64,000 nucleotides of DNA, from NCBI RefSeq assembly GCF_016086655.4, contig NC_052135.2, positions 14,660,363-14,724,362 on the forward strand, in the 5' to 3' direction. How positions within the stretch are numbered: the stretch's first letter is position 1; every line of letters begins with the position of its first letter. The translations under genes were made by a program, and so were the position numbers. The stretch comes from Lepeophtheirus salmonis. Its lineage: Eukaryota > Arthropoda > Copepoda > Siphonostomatoida > Caligidae. Shown in pieces: positions 9,961 through 21,295 of this stretch. Below the pieces are notes generated by a model, which had not been told where the DNA came from, ran no database searches, and was given only the letters and a program-made list of their open reading frames with translations.

Positions 9961-11855
9961 AACTTGTTATTATGGATAAAGATGTTTCTTAAATCGACGA
10001 AGAGTCTTAGACAAATGTGTCAAATAAAGACGGCGAAAAAAATACTCAACGCAAGTAAAATGATACATCTTTATGTTCTATTTCACAAATGGATAAGAAG
10101 GATATCCCACTTGCTGGTACTGAAGCTGAAATTATGCCTGCTAAAAGGGTGAAAGATGGGGCCGAGGAATGGACAAAACCCCCAATAAGAAAAAACTGTC
10201 AAAAAAGGGATTACATTATAGCTACGAGAAGCAGGTCAGGATTTTCTATATAGAGGTCTACTCCAGACTCGGAACTGTCATCAGATGGCAAGGAACTACG
10301 CACAAACTCCAAGAAAAAATAAGTTTATCAGTATTTTAGTAGCTTTTCTAAGCCTATAATATGTCGACTATAAGTAATTTTAGTGACAGGGAGGATCAGA
10401 TCAAATTAGCCCACTTCTTCGTGAAAAGGAGGTCAGATAATACTAAAAGAAATATGGGTATGAATTAAATTGTCTCTTTTAATAGTAGAGGAGGGAGAGA
10501 ACGAAGATCCAGACATGCAATGATAAGAAAGTAATTTCTTTAAAACCAGAAGTAATTTGTCTACAAAATATCAGATCTAAGGTAGCATCTACTTGTACTA
10601 TCTCTTGTCATTTCTACCATCCTGCTAACTATGCGTGTTTCTATACTGGACTCAGCCCCTTTAGAGGGATCATCATATTTGTGGCTATGTCAATGGGAAA
10701 TTTGGTATGTTTAAAGCATTATTCCAATATAAGTGATGGCACAAGATTGAAATATCTTCTAATGTCTAGGATTTTATCATTATCAACTCATATGGACCTC
10801 ATAGGAAATCAACCTCATGTTTTCAAGCTATTATTTATAACCAAAAACATGATTACCTCCTTTTCATTTTGATTGGTGATCTTAATGTTGATATTTATAA
10901 GAACCCTTTCACACATCCCAAATTCTCGGTATAAATGAAATTAATTCATGAGCTAAAACTGTATGATGTGATGAGGATATCGAATATATTCATGGAAAAG
11001 TGGTAAGCTGTCGTTGAGGATCAATTTGCTCTGGTGTCTAATCGTTTTGTCTCTTTGACTAAGAAAACTTCATATGTATTTGAACCTTCTTCCGATCATA
11101 AAATGATAAATTCAGAATTCTTGACAACCCCTTTTAAATAGAAGTCTTAGGATCTCTAAGTGGATCTAGAAGAATCTAAACTAAAACTAAAATATAGATA
11201 AAGGATATCTTATGACCTATCTCTGTCATGCAAAACACTTTATAACACTTTAAAAAAACTAGTTCGGGACACGGTTGAAGCTGTTGTTCGATCATAGCTA
11301 CATAGGCCAAGTGCAGTGGCGTCTAAAATTTGACTTTATAATTACTGAATGTCTGGATGCGAAACAAACCTCCAGGAGGTATAGTAAAGCTTTGGATCTA
11401 CCTCTTTCGGGGGATAACATAACTATGGGCTCTTTGAGGGGTATTAATGATAGGAAAAAGTTTACATCCCAGTTTCAGATATCTTCTTGCATAATAAAAA
11501 TTTTACTACAGTAATGTTATACATGCCTTTTTGACTGCCCTGCGTTGACTGTAGTTCGAGATTTTATTTTACTTAACCATAGCTATATATGGAATTTTGC
11601 AAAGGCTCAGGTCGGTATGAAGGAGAAAAAGCCATCAGTGCTGCTTTTGGAAACTGTAAAGCTTTAATTGCTCAACGTATTACGGAGAATAAAGTGATTG
11701 AGGGGACGGATCTAAGAGCTATTTTAATTTATTCTGCTCCTAGATATGCAACTTTTTCTTTGCAAATTCCCCAGCTGCATAGTACTTCCTTGAATTATGC
11801 TTCAGATATTATAAAATATTACCTATCTTCTTCAATAAAATATAAAAAACTTTGA
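9960..11855 (+). mobile_element. Internally deleted non-LTR retrotransposon (LINE): ORF1 stub, endonuclease, C-terminal tail
   Basis: A polar ORF1-like stub is readable at about 10,090-10,320 (MDKKDIPLAGTEAEIMPAKR). At 10,450-11,110 there is an AP-type endonuclease in shifting frames: VSFNSRGGRERRSRHAMIRK, then KPEVICLQNIRSK, LLIGDLNVDIY near 10,870, ALVSNRF and SSDHKMI. These match the conserved N-, CLQ-, GDLN- and SDH blocks of LINE endonucleases. The reverse transcriptase is missing. From about 11,500 comes the ORF2 tail: HAFFDCPALTV (end of the zinc-knuckle-like C..C..H....C block) and the frame 11,589-11,855 with KALIAQRIT and RYATFSLQIP. That tail matches minus-strand sequences near 24.5, 26.4 and 46.8 kb. 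Frameshifts make it non-functional. Confidence 0.75.
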
Positions 11856-11934
11856 GAACAATTATCAATATGTACAACAGACACTGTAAGAACATCACAG
11901 GCTGACAAATTGGGATTTTTTGTTTTAATATTTT

Positions 11935-12396
11935 GGATCAGGGTCATTCCACATCAAGTGTACAAACTTTTTTGCAATTTTCGACATGATTGTCTACGAT
12001 TTTAAATATAAATACGTCAAAAGATGCACAGGAACACAAACTTTAACTTATATTCAATCATAATCTTATTTTAATCAAAAATAAAAGTTTGGGGCTCTGG
12101 TGAGGTATTCAAAATGGCGCCCCTGCCAAGCAGCAAATCCAATGTTGTTTTAATTTTCGCAGAACATGTATCAGTAGATGGATTCACACATATCCGAAAT
12201 TCAGAGTGGGATCTTAATGGGATCACTTCCAAGAAGAGCATTATTTAGAGTATATAGAGCCGGTTTTATAGCATATTGGTATGATTGCTCTATATTTAAA
12301 CTCGTGTTATATATAATATACATATTTTCTGTTGATTAACAAAAGAAAATGGGATTCTTATTTAAGTATAATATAACTGAAAATATATATATTTTA
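11935..12396. other. No supported gene
   Basis: AT-rich spacer between the LINE and the degenerate gene at 12.6-14.3 kb. No repeat copy from elsewhere in the window was recognised. Confidence 0.4.
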
Positions 12397-12437
12397 TAAA
12401 ATAACAATATGATTGAGTCAATCATATTGTTATTTTA
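12397..12437. repeat. Perfect palindrome, 20-bp arms
   Basis: Arm TAAAATAACAATATGATTGA (12,397-12,416), a single central G, then its exact reverse complement (12,418-12,437). It could form a hairpin or cruciform. It sits just beyond the 3' end of the degenerate gene. No gene-linked function is evident. Confidence 0.85.
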
Positions 12438-12599
12438 AACTTAAATTATATTACGGATTCAACTTTTGACTCCTCTGATTCATATACAAGCGAACTATTA
12501 GTGATTAAACTAATTCGTGAATAAATGAATGAAGTATTTGTGTACCATAAATTGTTTTTGCAAAACCAAACCTTTCTTTAAAAATAGACTGTTATTTTT

Positions 12600-14285
12600 G
12601 ATAATCTTCTTCTGTGCAAAAATATATCGTCATATTTTCCCGTACATAGTCGAATAAATCAAGTCCTCTTGGTCGAAAGTTAGGTTCAAGAAGGCTTAAC
12701 AGTTTTTTTATTGGCCTGCACACCCGTCAAAAAAGTAATATATTTTTTTAACATGACTCAATTTTTCCTTTTAATAATCTACAAGTAGTTTCTAGTATAA
12801 ATGTACGGGTACAACATCGTGATGGTTGTTATGGGATATAATAGTGCAAGAGTGGTGACATAGCTTACTATTATTCTTATAATAGTACACCAAAGGGTGT
12901 ATTGTTACCTGTGCGTTATTTTAATGAAATGCTTGAGCCGCATCCTGGACAATAAGACTGTAATTTTATGAACAAACACATATAACCACAACTTCTTCCT
13001 CCGTAATTTCTTCTTTCTTTTTTGTTAAGCAATTGCTTTGGGACTTTGCAGAAAGTCGTGTTTTGCTCGCTTGACTGCTTTTTCAAAGAAACGCTCAACA
13101 AAATCTTGTATTGGAAGTACTGTAGAAGTTAATTCACATCTATCAGTGGACACCCACTGTTGAAATTGTAACTCGTCGATGTTGTTGTTTTCAAATTTGT
13201 TGAGTAATATATTTTCATGATCCTCAGTACTTTTGCAGGAATCACAAGTACGAAAGTAGCAGGAAGGTAATGAAAGGTTGCATAGAATAGATGCAATAAC
13301 ATGACGGTACGTCTGGTAAGTTCTTATTTCGGCAATTCTCGATCCTATGATCATAAGTTTAATGTTTTGATGAAAAGTGCAAACACATGCAGAGTGTGTA
13401 CCACTAATACCAGCAAGAACACATTCTGCTGGTTGAAGGGAAGCGAATTTTGAAAATATAATGCTCAAATTTGGGCTTGTATCTTTAAATCTCTAATAAA
13501 ATTCTCTTAAATTGTTCAGAATTAATCGCTTTTGTATGTACTTCTTGCCAGAAGGCTCTCGTATTACAATACAATCTTTTTTACCAGGTAACACTCTACT
13601 TGAATCATCAGAACGATAAAATTCGACCACTTTGTTTATTAAATCAGTGGCTTGCTCTCATTTGGATTAGGAGATGACAACATGCTTCTTTCATCGAGTA
13701 ATTTCTTTGCCTGAACTGCGTGCTCGTTGTGTGCAATTGAAATTCTGCATCATTAATTTTTAGTCTTGGCGAAAACTGTTAAAATCTGAACTTTCTGTGT
13801 ATTGTTTCTAAGTTCATAGTTTTCTTTTAGGCCTTTAATCACTTCAGGCATGCAGTATTCATCACATAATGGAACATTCGATCTTTTTTTATTCTGGAGA
13901 ACCAATGAATAAGTCTAGTTTTCTTTTTACAGATTCCTGTACTTTTTTTCGCTTTGATAATGTATAGGTTTTTGATTTATCAGCTTTTCGTTGGTCAAAT
14001 AGACTTTCCCCTAAAAGAATGACTGACTGATTTAAAGTATCCCTTTCAATATTTTTCACCAAAATTTCATCCTCAGTAAATATGTTATTAATTTCTGTTG
14101 CTATTGGAGAAACACTGATTTCTGTTTCTGTTGGTGATATAGGAGAATCGGGTTTATTGAATGTTTTCCTGTATCAAATGCAAAGTCTATCACCTGCCTT
14201 TAATAACGAAGAAAACTGCACTAAAAAGGGCTTTGTTCTGATTTCCAGTTTTTTTTTTCTTGTATAATTGTTATATCTGTAAGAT
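12600..14285 (-). pseudogene. Degenerate member of a multicopy DDE-like (transposon-derived) protein family
   Basis: The minus strand carries a long, colinear but broken coding sequence. From the high-coordinate end: a polar N-terminal part (FTEDEILVKNIERDTLNQSV, SKTYTLSKRKKVQESV, GLKENYELRNNTQ at about 14,090-13,820), then RSDDSSRVLPGKKDCIVIRE near 13,590, and QKRLILNNLREFY. The frame 13,468-13,025 holds FSKFASLQPAECVLAGISGT, HSACVCTFHQNIKLM, a C-x2-C block (FRTCDSCKS) and FQQWVSTD. After stops, the C-terminal half is NYSLIVQD, QVTIHPLVYYYK, PVHLY and IYYFFDGCAGQ-KN (about 12,690-12,700). I recognise this layout (VLAGxSGTHS, CxCxxHQNxKL, QWxTTDR, DFAENY..QDE, FSDGxAxQYKN) as a family repeated in many invertebrate genomes and usually left uncharacterised; the acidic C-terminal motifs suggest a DDE-type fold. 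At least six stops or frameshifts are present. Confidence 0.6.
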
Positions 14286-14379
14286 TTTAGAGGTCTAAAG
14301 AGAAAATTAATTTAAACGATCAAATGTTTATTTATGTTTTATTCTCAACACAAAATTTCTTTCATTCATTTTACAAATC

Positions 14380-15190
14380 AGAGCATCAAGGAAACTTCCA
14401 AATATCCCAAAATATACTTCATCTCTCAGGTTGAAATGGTAAAGTACTATAACAAAATACAGTTTAAAATCTTCGCCTGCGCCGTTTATAGACACAAAGG
14501 AACCCTTTTAAAATGCTATAATACACCCTAGCCCACGGGTTGTGCAGCTGAACTGCTGTGCCCGAGTCAAATTAATTTTCTTCTCTACTGTATCTAGAAC
14601 CCTAGTAATACCCCAAAATAAACCCTGGCCCTCGAGTTTTACAGGTGATGTACAGGGCTGGAGGCAGTTTAAAATCCACCGCCACCCCATTTCTATGCAC
14701 CAAGGAACCCTCCTAATATAACCAGGCAACGGGTTGTACAGATGATCTTCTGGGCCCGAATCAAGTTAAATTTCTCTGCTGCCGTTTCCCTGAGTATCAA
14801 GAAATCTTCCTAATATCTCAAAATACCCCCCACCCTTCAGGGTGTATAGGTAAAGTACCGGCGTGCAAGGCAGATTAAACTACACCACCCCTTTTATATG
14901 TACCAAGAATCCCTTTCAATTTTCTAGTTAAATTCTTCCACCACCGCATCTCTAAGCATCAAGAAACCCTCATAATATCCAAAATACACGCAACCCTTAG
15001 TTTGTACAGGTTAAATGCTATTTAAAGGCCACCATTGCCCTGAAGACCAAAAAAAAATGTTACCGGAACCGTTTCTGGAGCCATGACAGGCTACATGAAA
15101 ATTTCAGGAAATCAATTCATTGTTTCGGCCGTGATTGAAGGACATACACACACATAAATGTGCATTTAATATATAGATGGTTGCTTACAT
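14380..15190 (-). repeat. Foldback element, left arm: ~105-bp tandem units plus unique inner end
   Basis: From about 14,380 to 15,040 the motif (C/G)A(C/T)CAAGGAA(C/A)CCT...AATAT...CACGGGTTGT recurs about six times at roughly 95-110 bp spacing (cores near 14,530, 14,625, 14,720, 14,830 and 14,990). From 15,050 to 15,190 is a non-repeated inner end (TTACCGGAACCGTTTCTGGA, GTGATTGAAGGACATACACA, TTTAATATATAGATG). All of this is matched in inverted order by 16,095-17,085. No coding is seen; short open frames here are incidental. Confidence 0.8.
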
Positions 15191-16095
15191 TATCAATCAC
15201 AGCCTTTACATGTGCCCTGAAGGCTATGCAGGAGTTGATGATACTTCTCGATCCTCATGGATTTCATGCCCTCTATCAGAAAGTGGCGTGGGTTATTTGT
15301 GAAAGAAACTTATCCTAAGTCGGGTTCTATAGGCCTCCTTATGGTCCTAGGAGACCCTGAAAAGTAGTTGGCGAGGCGATTCATCGACTTAGTAGAACCC
15401 TCCCTTTATTTTTCTTCAAACTTAACAAGAACTTGGTATCCCTGACATCCTGGAGAGGTCTTCTTCATTTTTTTTCATCTTGGCCAACTTAAAAACCAGT
15501 ATCCTAGAAAACTTAACATTGTCTGTAATCTTTATCACATCATACCCACCATCTAGGAGATCTTAGATGCCCTGCCTTTTTGCTTGTTGATCGCTCATGA
15601 TGATGAAATAGAAACTGATTAGTATAGTTTGTTTTTATAAAAAGGCCGGTAGAAACAGAATATAAAAAATCATCAATAAACCTTTCCATAGTAATGAGAA
15701 AATAAGCATTAATTAACAGTCTACGTTTTGCTACCCTATCCGGTAGATTTCAAACAGAGTAGGAAACTTTACAAACTAATATAAATAAATAACACTTATT
15801 CCCATTATAATAATTAAATGAAGCATATATTAGGAAATAAATAAACGCGGATTTTCTGTAAGTGTAAGCCTTGGAAAACCCTGATAAAAAGATATCCCTG
15901 GAAAAAACTCCCCACTGTATAAATAATAATATCTATAATTATAAAGTATAATTTTACACAATTTATTACCAAGTGTAACATCATATTTACAACATTACAT
16001 ACAATAAATACAAAGAGTAAACATGTCATTCCCTCGCATCAAATTCGTCAGTTGTCATTTTAACTTTAGCTCTAGATATAATTCCAAATGTGAAA
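15190..16095. other. Loop of the foldback element
   Basis: About 0.9 kb of unique sequence between the inverted arms. I see no transposase motif on either strand. A plus-strand stretch near 15,220-15,300 reads MQELMILLDPHGFHALYQK but ends in stops and is not recognised. The loop may be a captured or degenerate interior. Confidence 0.6.
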
Positions 16096-17085
16096 TCATA
16101 TACATTGTACATCTATATATTAAATGTGAATTTCTATGTGTGTACGTATGTCCTTCAATCACGGATTTTGCTAAATTTTTCATGAAAGTTTTTATTGCTC
16201 CAGAAACAGTTCCGGTAACTTTTTTTTTCTTTGGTCTTTGGGCCATAGCAGCCTTTCAAAATCATTTTATCCCTTTACCTCTAAATCTTCAGGCTTGGGA
16301 TGTATTTTGAGTATTAAACGGGTTCTTTGATGATCAGGGAAGCGGAAGTGGATTAATTTAACTTGTCTCAGAAACAAGCAGTCCATATCCTGAGGTTGTA
16401 TTTTATGATATAAGAAGATATTCTTTGTGCTTAGTACTGCCGTGGGATTGCATTTTCAACTGTCTTGAGGTCTAGTATTGCACCTGCACAACCCGTGGAC
16501 TGGGGTATATAAGAAGGGTTCCTTGGTGCCTAGAATCACATCGGCTATAGATTTTAAATCGTATTTTGGTCCAGTACTTCATTTTAACAATCTGAGGTCA
16601 TGGGTGTATTTGGAATATTAAAAGAGTTTTTTGATGCATTGAAGCAGCGGTGGAAGAGTTTAAGCTGCCTCAGGCACCAGCAGCTCATATATATAACCCG
16701 TCCGCAGGGGGGTATTCTAGGATATTAAAAGGCGTTCTAATTCCTAGAAATGTGGTAGTGGTGCAGTTTAAACAATTTTGAGGCCCTGTACTGAACCTGT
16801 GCAACCTGATAGCCAGATTGTATTTTTGAATATTAGGAGGGTTCTTTGCTGCTCAGGGAAGGGGCGGCGGAGAAATTTAACTTGACTGGGGTAAGTCGGT
16901 TCACCCGTGCAACCCATGGGCTGGTATATATTATAACATTTAAGTAAGGTTATTTGGTGCCTAGAAACGCGGCAGCGGTAGAGGTTAAACTGTATCTTGG
17001 CCGAGTGCTTCGCATGTACAACTTTAGAACTGCGTTGTATTTTGAGATATTATGAGGGTTCCTTGATGCTCAGGGAAGTAGTTGA
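16095..17085 (+). repeat. Foldback element, right arm: ~105-bp tandem units plus unique inner end
   Basis: Inner end 16,095-16,255 is the inverse of 15,050-15,190 (CATCTATATATTAAA, TGTCCTTCAATCACGG, CCAGAAACAGTTCCGGTAAC). From 16,255 to 17,085 come about eight tandem units; GGGTTCCTTG(G/A)TGC and ACCCGTGGACTGGGGTAT-type motifs recur with cores near 16,388, 16,490, 16,590, 16,700, 16,810, 16,910 and 17,020, i.e. ~105 bp apart. Alternate units are more alike, suggesting a ~210-bp dimer. The unit matches the left arm on the opposite strand. Confidence 0.8.
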
Positions 17086-17094
17086 GAGACTGTA

Positions 17095-17265
17095 AGTTTG
17101 CCTTCTGACGCAGAATAAAGCAACCACTTCCTCATTGCGTAACATGGAGACAGAAGAACAGCGACGTCAGCGTTTGACCTAGAACAGAGCTAACATTTTT
17201 TCACCGCGTTCCATGGACACGAACAGAGCAATAACTTCATCATTGCTTGCCATGGAGACAGAGGT
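17095..17265 (+). repeat. Three degenerate ~45-70 bp tandem units
   Basis: The pattern A(G)AACAGAGC(A/T)A-ACTTC(C)TCATTGCGT--CATGGAGACAGA occurs three times in a row (starting near 17,109, 17,178 and 17,222). It lies directly outside the right foldback arm. Confidence 0.55.
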
Positions 17266-17269
17266 GTTT

Positions 17270-17915
17270 TTTTTTTGCCAAAATGGGCAAAGAAAGAGCT
17301 CTAAAGCTTCGATAAATGAGCACTCAAAATAGCAAATTGAGCTTTTTTAAGTTAAAGAAAGATACAGTTTGATAAGGATAACACTATCTACCAAAATCAC
17401 ACTTTTTTTTTTCTTTTTTTTTGCACAAAAACAGCATATACTCAACTTAGTACAGTTTGATCCCTTGATTCCAAATATGGCCTTATTTTTTCTCCCATAG
17501 CCTCTTGGCTTTCAGAAGAAGGCCATACATTTTTTGCTATTTTTAAGGTTCAAAGCTGTTTTAAGCCCTCGGTGTTGAAGATAGGGATACATTATGTTGA
17601 TATATTTCAAAGCCGAATATCAAAAATTTTAAAGCTATTTTTATAATATCTGCATCATACTTTTAGCTCGAATTATCTTTGTTTAAAGTGGAAAATAGGC
17701 AATTTTTATTCAGAAGCTCATAGCCTCAAGACGAATAAATTTTAAAAGTTTAAAAGTATTGCATTGGATAGCTAAAAGTATAAACTTTAATATAAAAAAA
17801 AAGAAACTCTCCAAAAATGCTCTATGTCGTTGTCAATTTGAGATAAGGTCACAACAATATTTCAAGGAAAACACTCATTTATGAATTGATCTAATAATAA
17901 AAATCAATAAGTATT
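17270..17915. other. No supported gene
   Basis: AT-rich sequence with long T runs (near 17,263 and 17,403-17,421). Nothing recognised on either strand. Confidence 0.4.
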
Positions 17916-17919
17916 TGTA

Positions 17920-18352
17920 TGCCACAGCTAAAAGAGATAGAAACAAAGACAGAAAAGAAGAAATGAGATAGAAACAAAGTCAGAGAAAAAGAAAAAGGAG
18001 AAAAAGAAAAAAAAATAGATATATTATACAATTTGTTATAACATTAAGCCTCATGTCTGGAACTGTATAAATAAATTATTTCAAGCTTCATAGGCAAAAG
18101 ATCACTCATAGCATACCCGTAGTGAGTGAGGGATTCCAAAAAATGGACATTCAAGGGAGTCCTCCGAGCTCATCATTTTTTTTCTCTGTCTTTGTTTCTA
18201 TCTCTTGTCTTCCTCTCTGTCTTTGTTTCTATCTCTTTTCTTCTTCTTGTCTTTGTTTCTATCTCTTTTCTTCTTCTCTGTCTTTGTTTCTATCTCTTTT
18301 CTTCTTTTCTGTCTTTGTTTTTATTTCTTCTAGCTGGGGCATAGAAACAAAT
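17920..18352. repeat. Small foldback with ~31-bp minisatellite arms
   Basis: The left arm (17,928-18,010) starts TATGCCACAGCTAAAAGA and contains AGATAGAAACAAAGACAGA twice. The right arm (18,180-18,350) is a minisatellite of about five units of CTCTGTCTTTGTTTCTATCTC plus TTTTCTTCTT, ending in the complementary TCTAGCTGGGGCATA. The outer ends pair imperfectly, so the region could form a hairpin with a ~170-bp loop. The low-complexity open frames across 18,122-18,364 (Ser/Phe/Leu) are products of the minisatellite, not genes. Confidence 0.75.
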
Positions 18353-18364
18353 TGTTTCAATTGA

Positions 18365-19380
18365 GCAATTGTTCACAAATCCTAAGTCTAATAATGACCC
18401 TTGTTTCTTTATTCGCCGAAAAAAAAGTAAGTATCTCCCATTTTTTTGTATAAAAAAATTATGCCAATAACAACTTTGTCGGTAACCATAAAAAAATAGT
18501 TTTTGTAGTTCTAATATTCATTCTTTTATAACTTGATCAATTAGATTATTAAATAATAATGATGATAATACCATAAGTAATTAAATTATTCAAATATTAC
18601 TATTTTAACATTCTCAATTAGATTATTAAATAATTATTATTATAAAATTATCAATGAGATCATTAAATAAACTTTATTATAACATAGTAATTAATCCATA
18701 GAACAAACCATTTTTTTGGTGCACTCTTCTTTAAACTTATTTTACGTTTGATTAGTAATTTAAAAAAAACACATCAGTAAAGGAAATGGATTTTAGATAT
18801 TTAAATTTGATTCAAAAGTCAAAAGTTGAAGAGCTAAAGGTTAACACTGAATGTCGCTAAAACGTTATATGAAACGAATATATTTGCACAACCAATTGAG
18901 AAAATGAAAATCAAAACATTAATTTTTTAAGTACAATATTTTGGCTAAATTATTATAGACTAAGCAGTAATTAATGTAGTCATTCTGTATTTGAAAATAC
19001 TGAATTATTCCATTGTCAAATGTACGTATTATATATGTATAAAGGAAATTTTAAATATTTAAGTCTTTATATTTATACAAATATATATATATATATATCT
19101 GTAAAAACATCGATTACCTTATTATAGAACAATAGATCGTGCGTCATTAATACAAATTTTGTATTCAAATAATGGTATTATTTTGCAAAAAAGTCAGTAG
19201 CAAAGTATATATTATACATATTTATTATGCACTAAAATACGTTGTGCTGTCTTAGATTTCTTGGTAGATGTCTTACTTTCATAAAGGTAATAATCTCTTC
19301 TTTCATATATATTATTTAAAAGAGACAGCATACATTGAATAGACATTAGATAAATAAATAATCTTATTAGGTTTATACAG
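18365..19380. other. AT-rich, no gene; short repeats
   Basis: Contains ATTAGATTATTAAATAAT-type local repeats at about 18,540-18,670 (three copies) and a short (TA)n run near 19,079-19,099. No convincing coding sequence. Confidence 0.5.
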
Positions 19381-19384
19381 GCAA

Positions 19385-19730
19385 TATGTACAACTTTGCC
19401 CCCACGTCATCTTTTCTCTTCTATTCCAAAATGAAGGGAGGCAGTGAAAATTGAATTTTTAAATACAATAATCGTAACCTTTTAATAGTAATAAGGAAAT
19501 AACTTCACTAAGTGGAATATATGTATATTATTGGAGTAGGAGGAGCAGGATCTCGACTCTTTTGAGGTATTTGAATAATTAGCATTTGGAAGGATTTTTA
19601 AAGTAAAATGAAGGTCTTAGTTTGTAGAAGAGGTTGTGAGTTCGTCTCTTATGAAGTATAAGACGGAGGATTCGATCTGTGGACTGGGGATGAGGCCGGA
19701 GGTGAAGTGTATCGCTTCTCATGGGCTTAT
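19385..19730 (+). repeat. Dispersed repeat D, copy 1
   Basis: Aligns in the same order with 54,430-54,600 (plus) and with the minus strand of 54,790-55,090. Landmarks: ACGTCATCTTTTCTCTTCTA, AATCGTAACCTTTTAATAGT, GTATATTATTGGAGTAGGAG, CGATCTGTGGACTGGGGATG and GAGGCC. In the 55 kb copy the same stretch is an open frame; here it has stops. Confidence 0.6.
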
Positions 19731-19739
19731 TCTCATTAG

Positions 19740-20620
19740 TTAATTATTCACAGCCCTTTTTTTAATCTATCATGAATCATGACAGTATTATACTTTCAGA
19801 AGTACCTTGTACCCGAACTTGCAAATCCGTATCGGAATCACTCTTTATCTAATATTATCCATGTTTTACTTTTAGATAAAATACTTAATTAATATTTTGG
19901 TCCAGACCAAAATTTCATTTTATTTACAATAAGTGTCACACATTAGAAAATAATATTTTCTAGGAAAATGCATGGATCAGCAACGATATTTTTATAGAGC
20001 AAATTTTACTAAAAGACTGATTAAGACTAAAGTCGGACCTGATTAGTTAAAGTTATAACGATCTCATACCACTTAATTATTCCCGACTGAAACCAAACAC
20101 TATTAATAATTACATGTTTAAAATTCTGCACACCCTTTCATTGAATAAACATAAGCTCAGGTGTCATAAATCAATTTACTGAGCGTCCACAAATATATAG
20201 TTTTATTTATGCAATACACGTAAAAAATTAAAACTGTAAAAACTGAATAACTTTTTTAAATCAAGTGTCGAGAGACAGACATGCATTTTACACATACTCC
20301 CCTTCACCAGTCTAAGACAAACAAACCCACAGTTGTTAAAAATATAAAACATTATTTTTATTACATTGAATAATATGAAGAATTTATTTGATTATTTGTA
20401 TTTTTTCTTATGGAATAAAAAATATTTTCTTATATAGCACGTATATCGACTGTTAAAATTTCTATTGATAGGATGTAAGACCATTAACGTTCTTCTGTGA
20501 GTTATAACATAACATCAATTTATTAATGAAGTTAAATATACGACATGGTTTGTTTAGATTTAAACTTAATTTTTAATAATACAAAAGTATTGATGAAAAT
20601 AAGGGATATCAAAAACTTTG
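19740..20620. other. No supported gene
   Basis: AT-rich, with no recognised repeat copy and no plausible exon. Confidence 0.4.
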
Positions 20621-20624
20621 AAAA

Positions 20625-21190
20625 AATAAAAAAATTGACAATGATGAACACATGTGGCCCATAAACAGAAAAGCAAACTAGGATTATTTTTCTCAAAATT
20701 GAGTGTAGATTATTTTTGTTTTCTTCAGCGAGAGAACACATGGGCTGAAAAGTCCTGTGTTTAACATGAAAACCACGTGTTGTTTTTCATGTTAAAAGTT
20801 GGCTATTTTTAAGTTATTATTATTTATTTTTATTCTTTACTCCTTTATCAAGCAGAGTTTCCTTATCACTTTTCAAGCCATTGCTTAGCTTCAATAGCCA
20901 TTTTTCCCATCAAAAAGCACTGTAAAATTTAATACACAAAATTATTTTTGATCCATTGTTTTGAAAATAACAAAAGTAGCGTAGCACAATAATTCACAAA
21001 CTATAAAACCGATGTCATGAAATTTTGACAGCTGTATTTTAAAAGTTGATAGCAGCTGAAAATGAGATGAATTAAGAAATAGAAGACCGAAACTTTTCTG
21101 ATTACGTTTTAATTGTCAATTTCTGATTACAAATTATTCTTATTAAAACTTTGGAAAGGCTGCAAATTGCACTTAAAGTAGCCCAAAATT
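20625..21190 (+). repeat. Dispersed repeat E (two blocks), related to 62,590-62,765
   Basis: Block 1 (20,650-20,735, TTTTTCTCAAAATTGAGTGT) matches CTTTCTCAAAATTGAGCCTA at about 62,622. Block 2 (21,110-21,190, AATTGTCAATTT, AAATTATTCTTATT, GGCTGCAAATTG) matches 62,665-62,735 (AATTGTCAATTTTAATCAGC, AAAATTATTCTTATT, GCGCTGCAAATTG). The blocks are separated by ~370 bp here and are adjacent at 62.6 kb, so this copy has an insertion or the other a deletion. Confidence 0.5.
20760..20796. repeat. Hairpin with 13-bp arms
   Basis: TTTAACATGAAAA (20,760-20,772) and TTTTCATGTTAAA (20,784-20,796) are exact reverse complements. The 11-base loop contains the palindrome CACGTG. Confidence 0.75.
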
Positions 21191-21295
21191 GATTGCCACA
21201 TTAAAATAATGAGAAATGATTATACATTGATCATATTTAAAATTATTTGGGTTGATTGGTGCAAAATGCAAATGTATTCTTTTTTTTCTTCTTTT

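Noticed and set aside
14508..14729. 73-codon minus-strand frame in the foldback arm
   Set aside because: Lies in tandem-repeat DNA and does not recur as an open frame in the other units.
18122..18364. Two overlapping Ser/Phe/Leu-rich open frames
   Set aside because: Both are translations of the CTTTGTTTCTATCTCT minisatellite.
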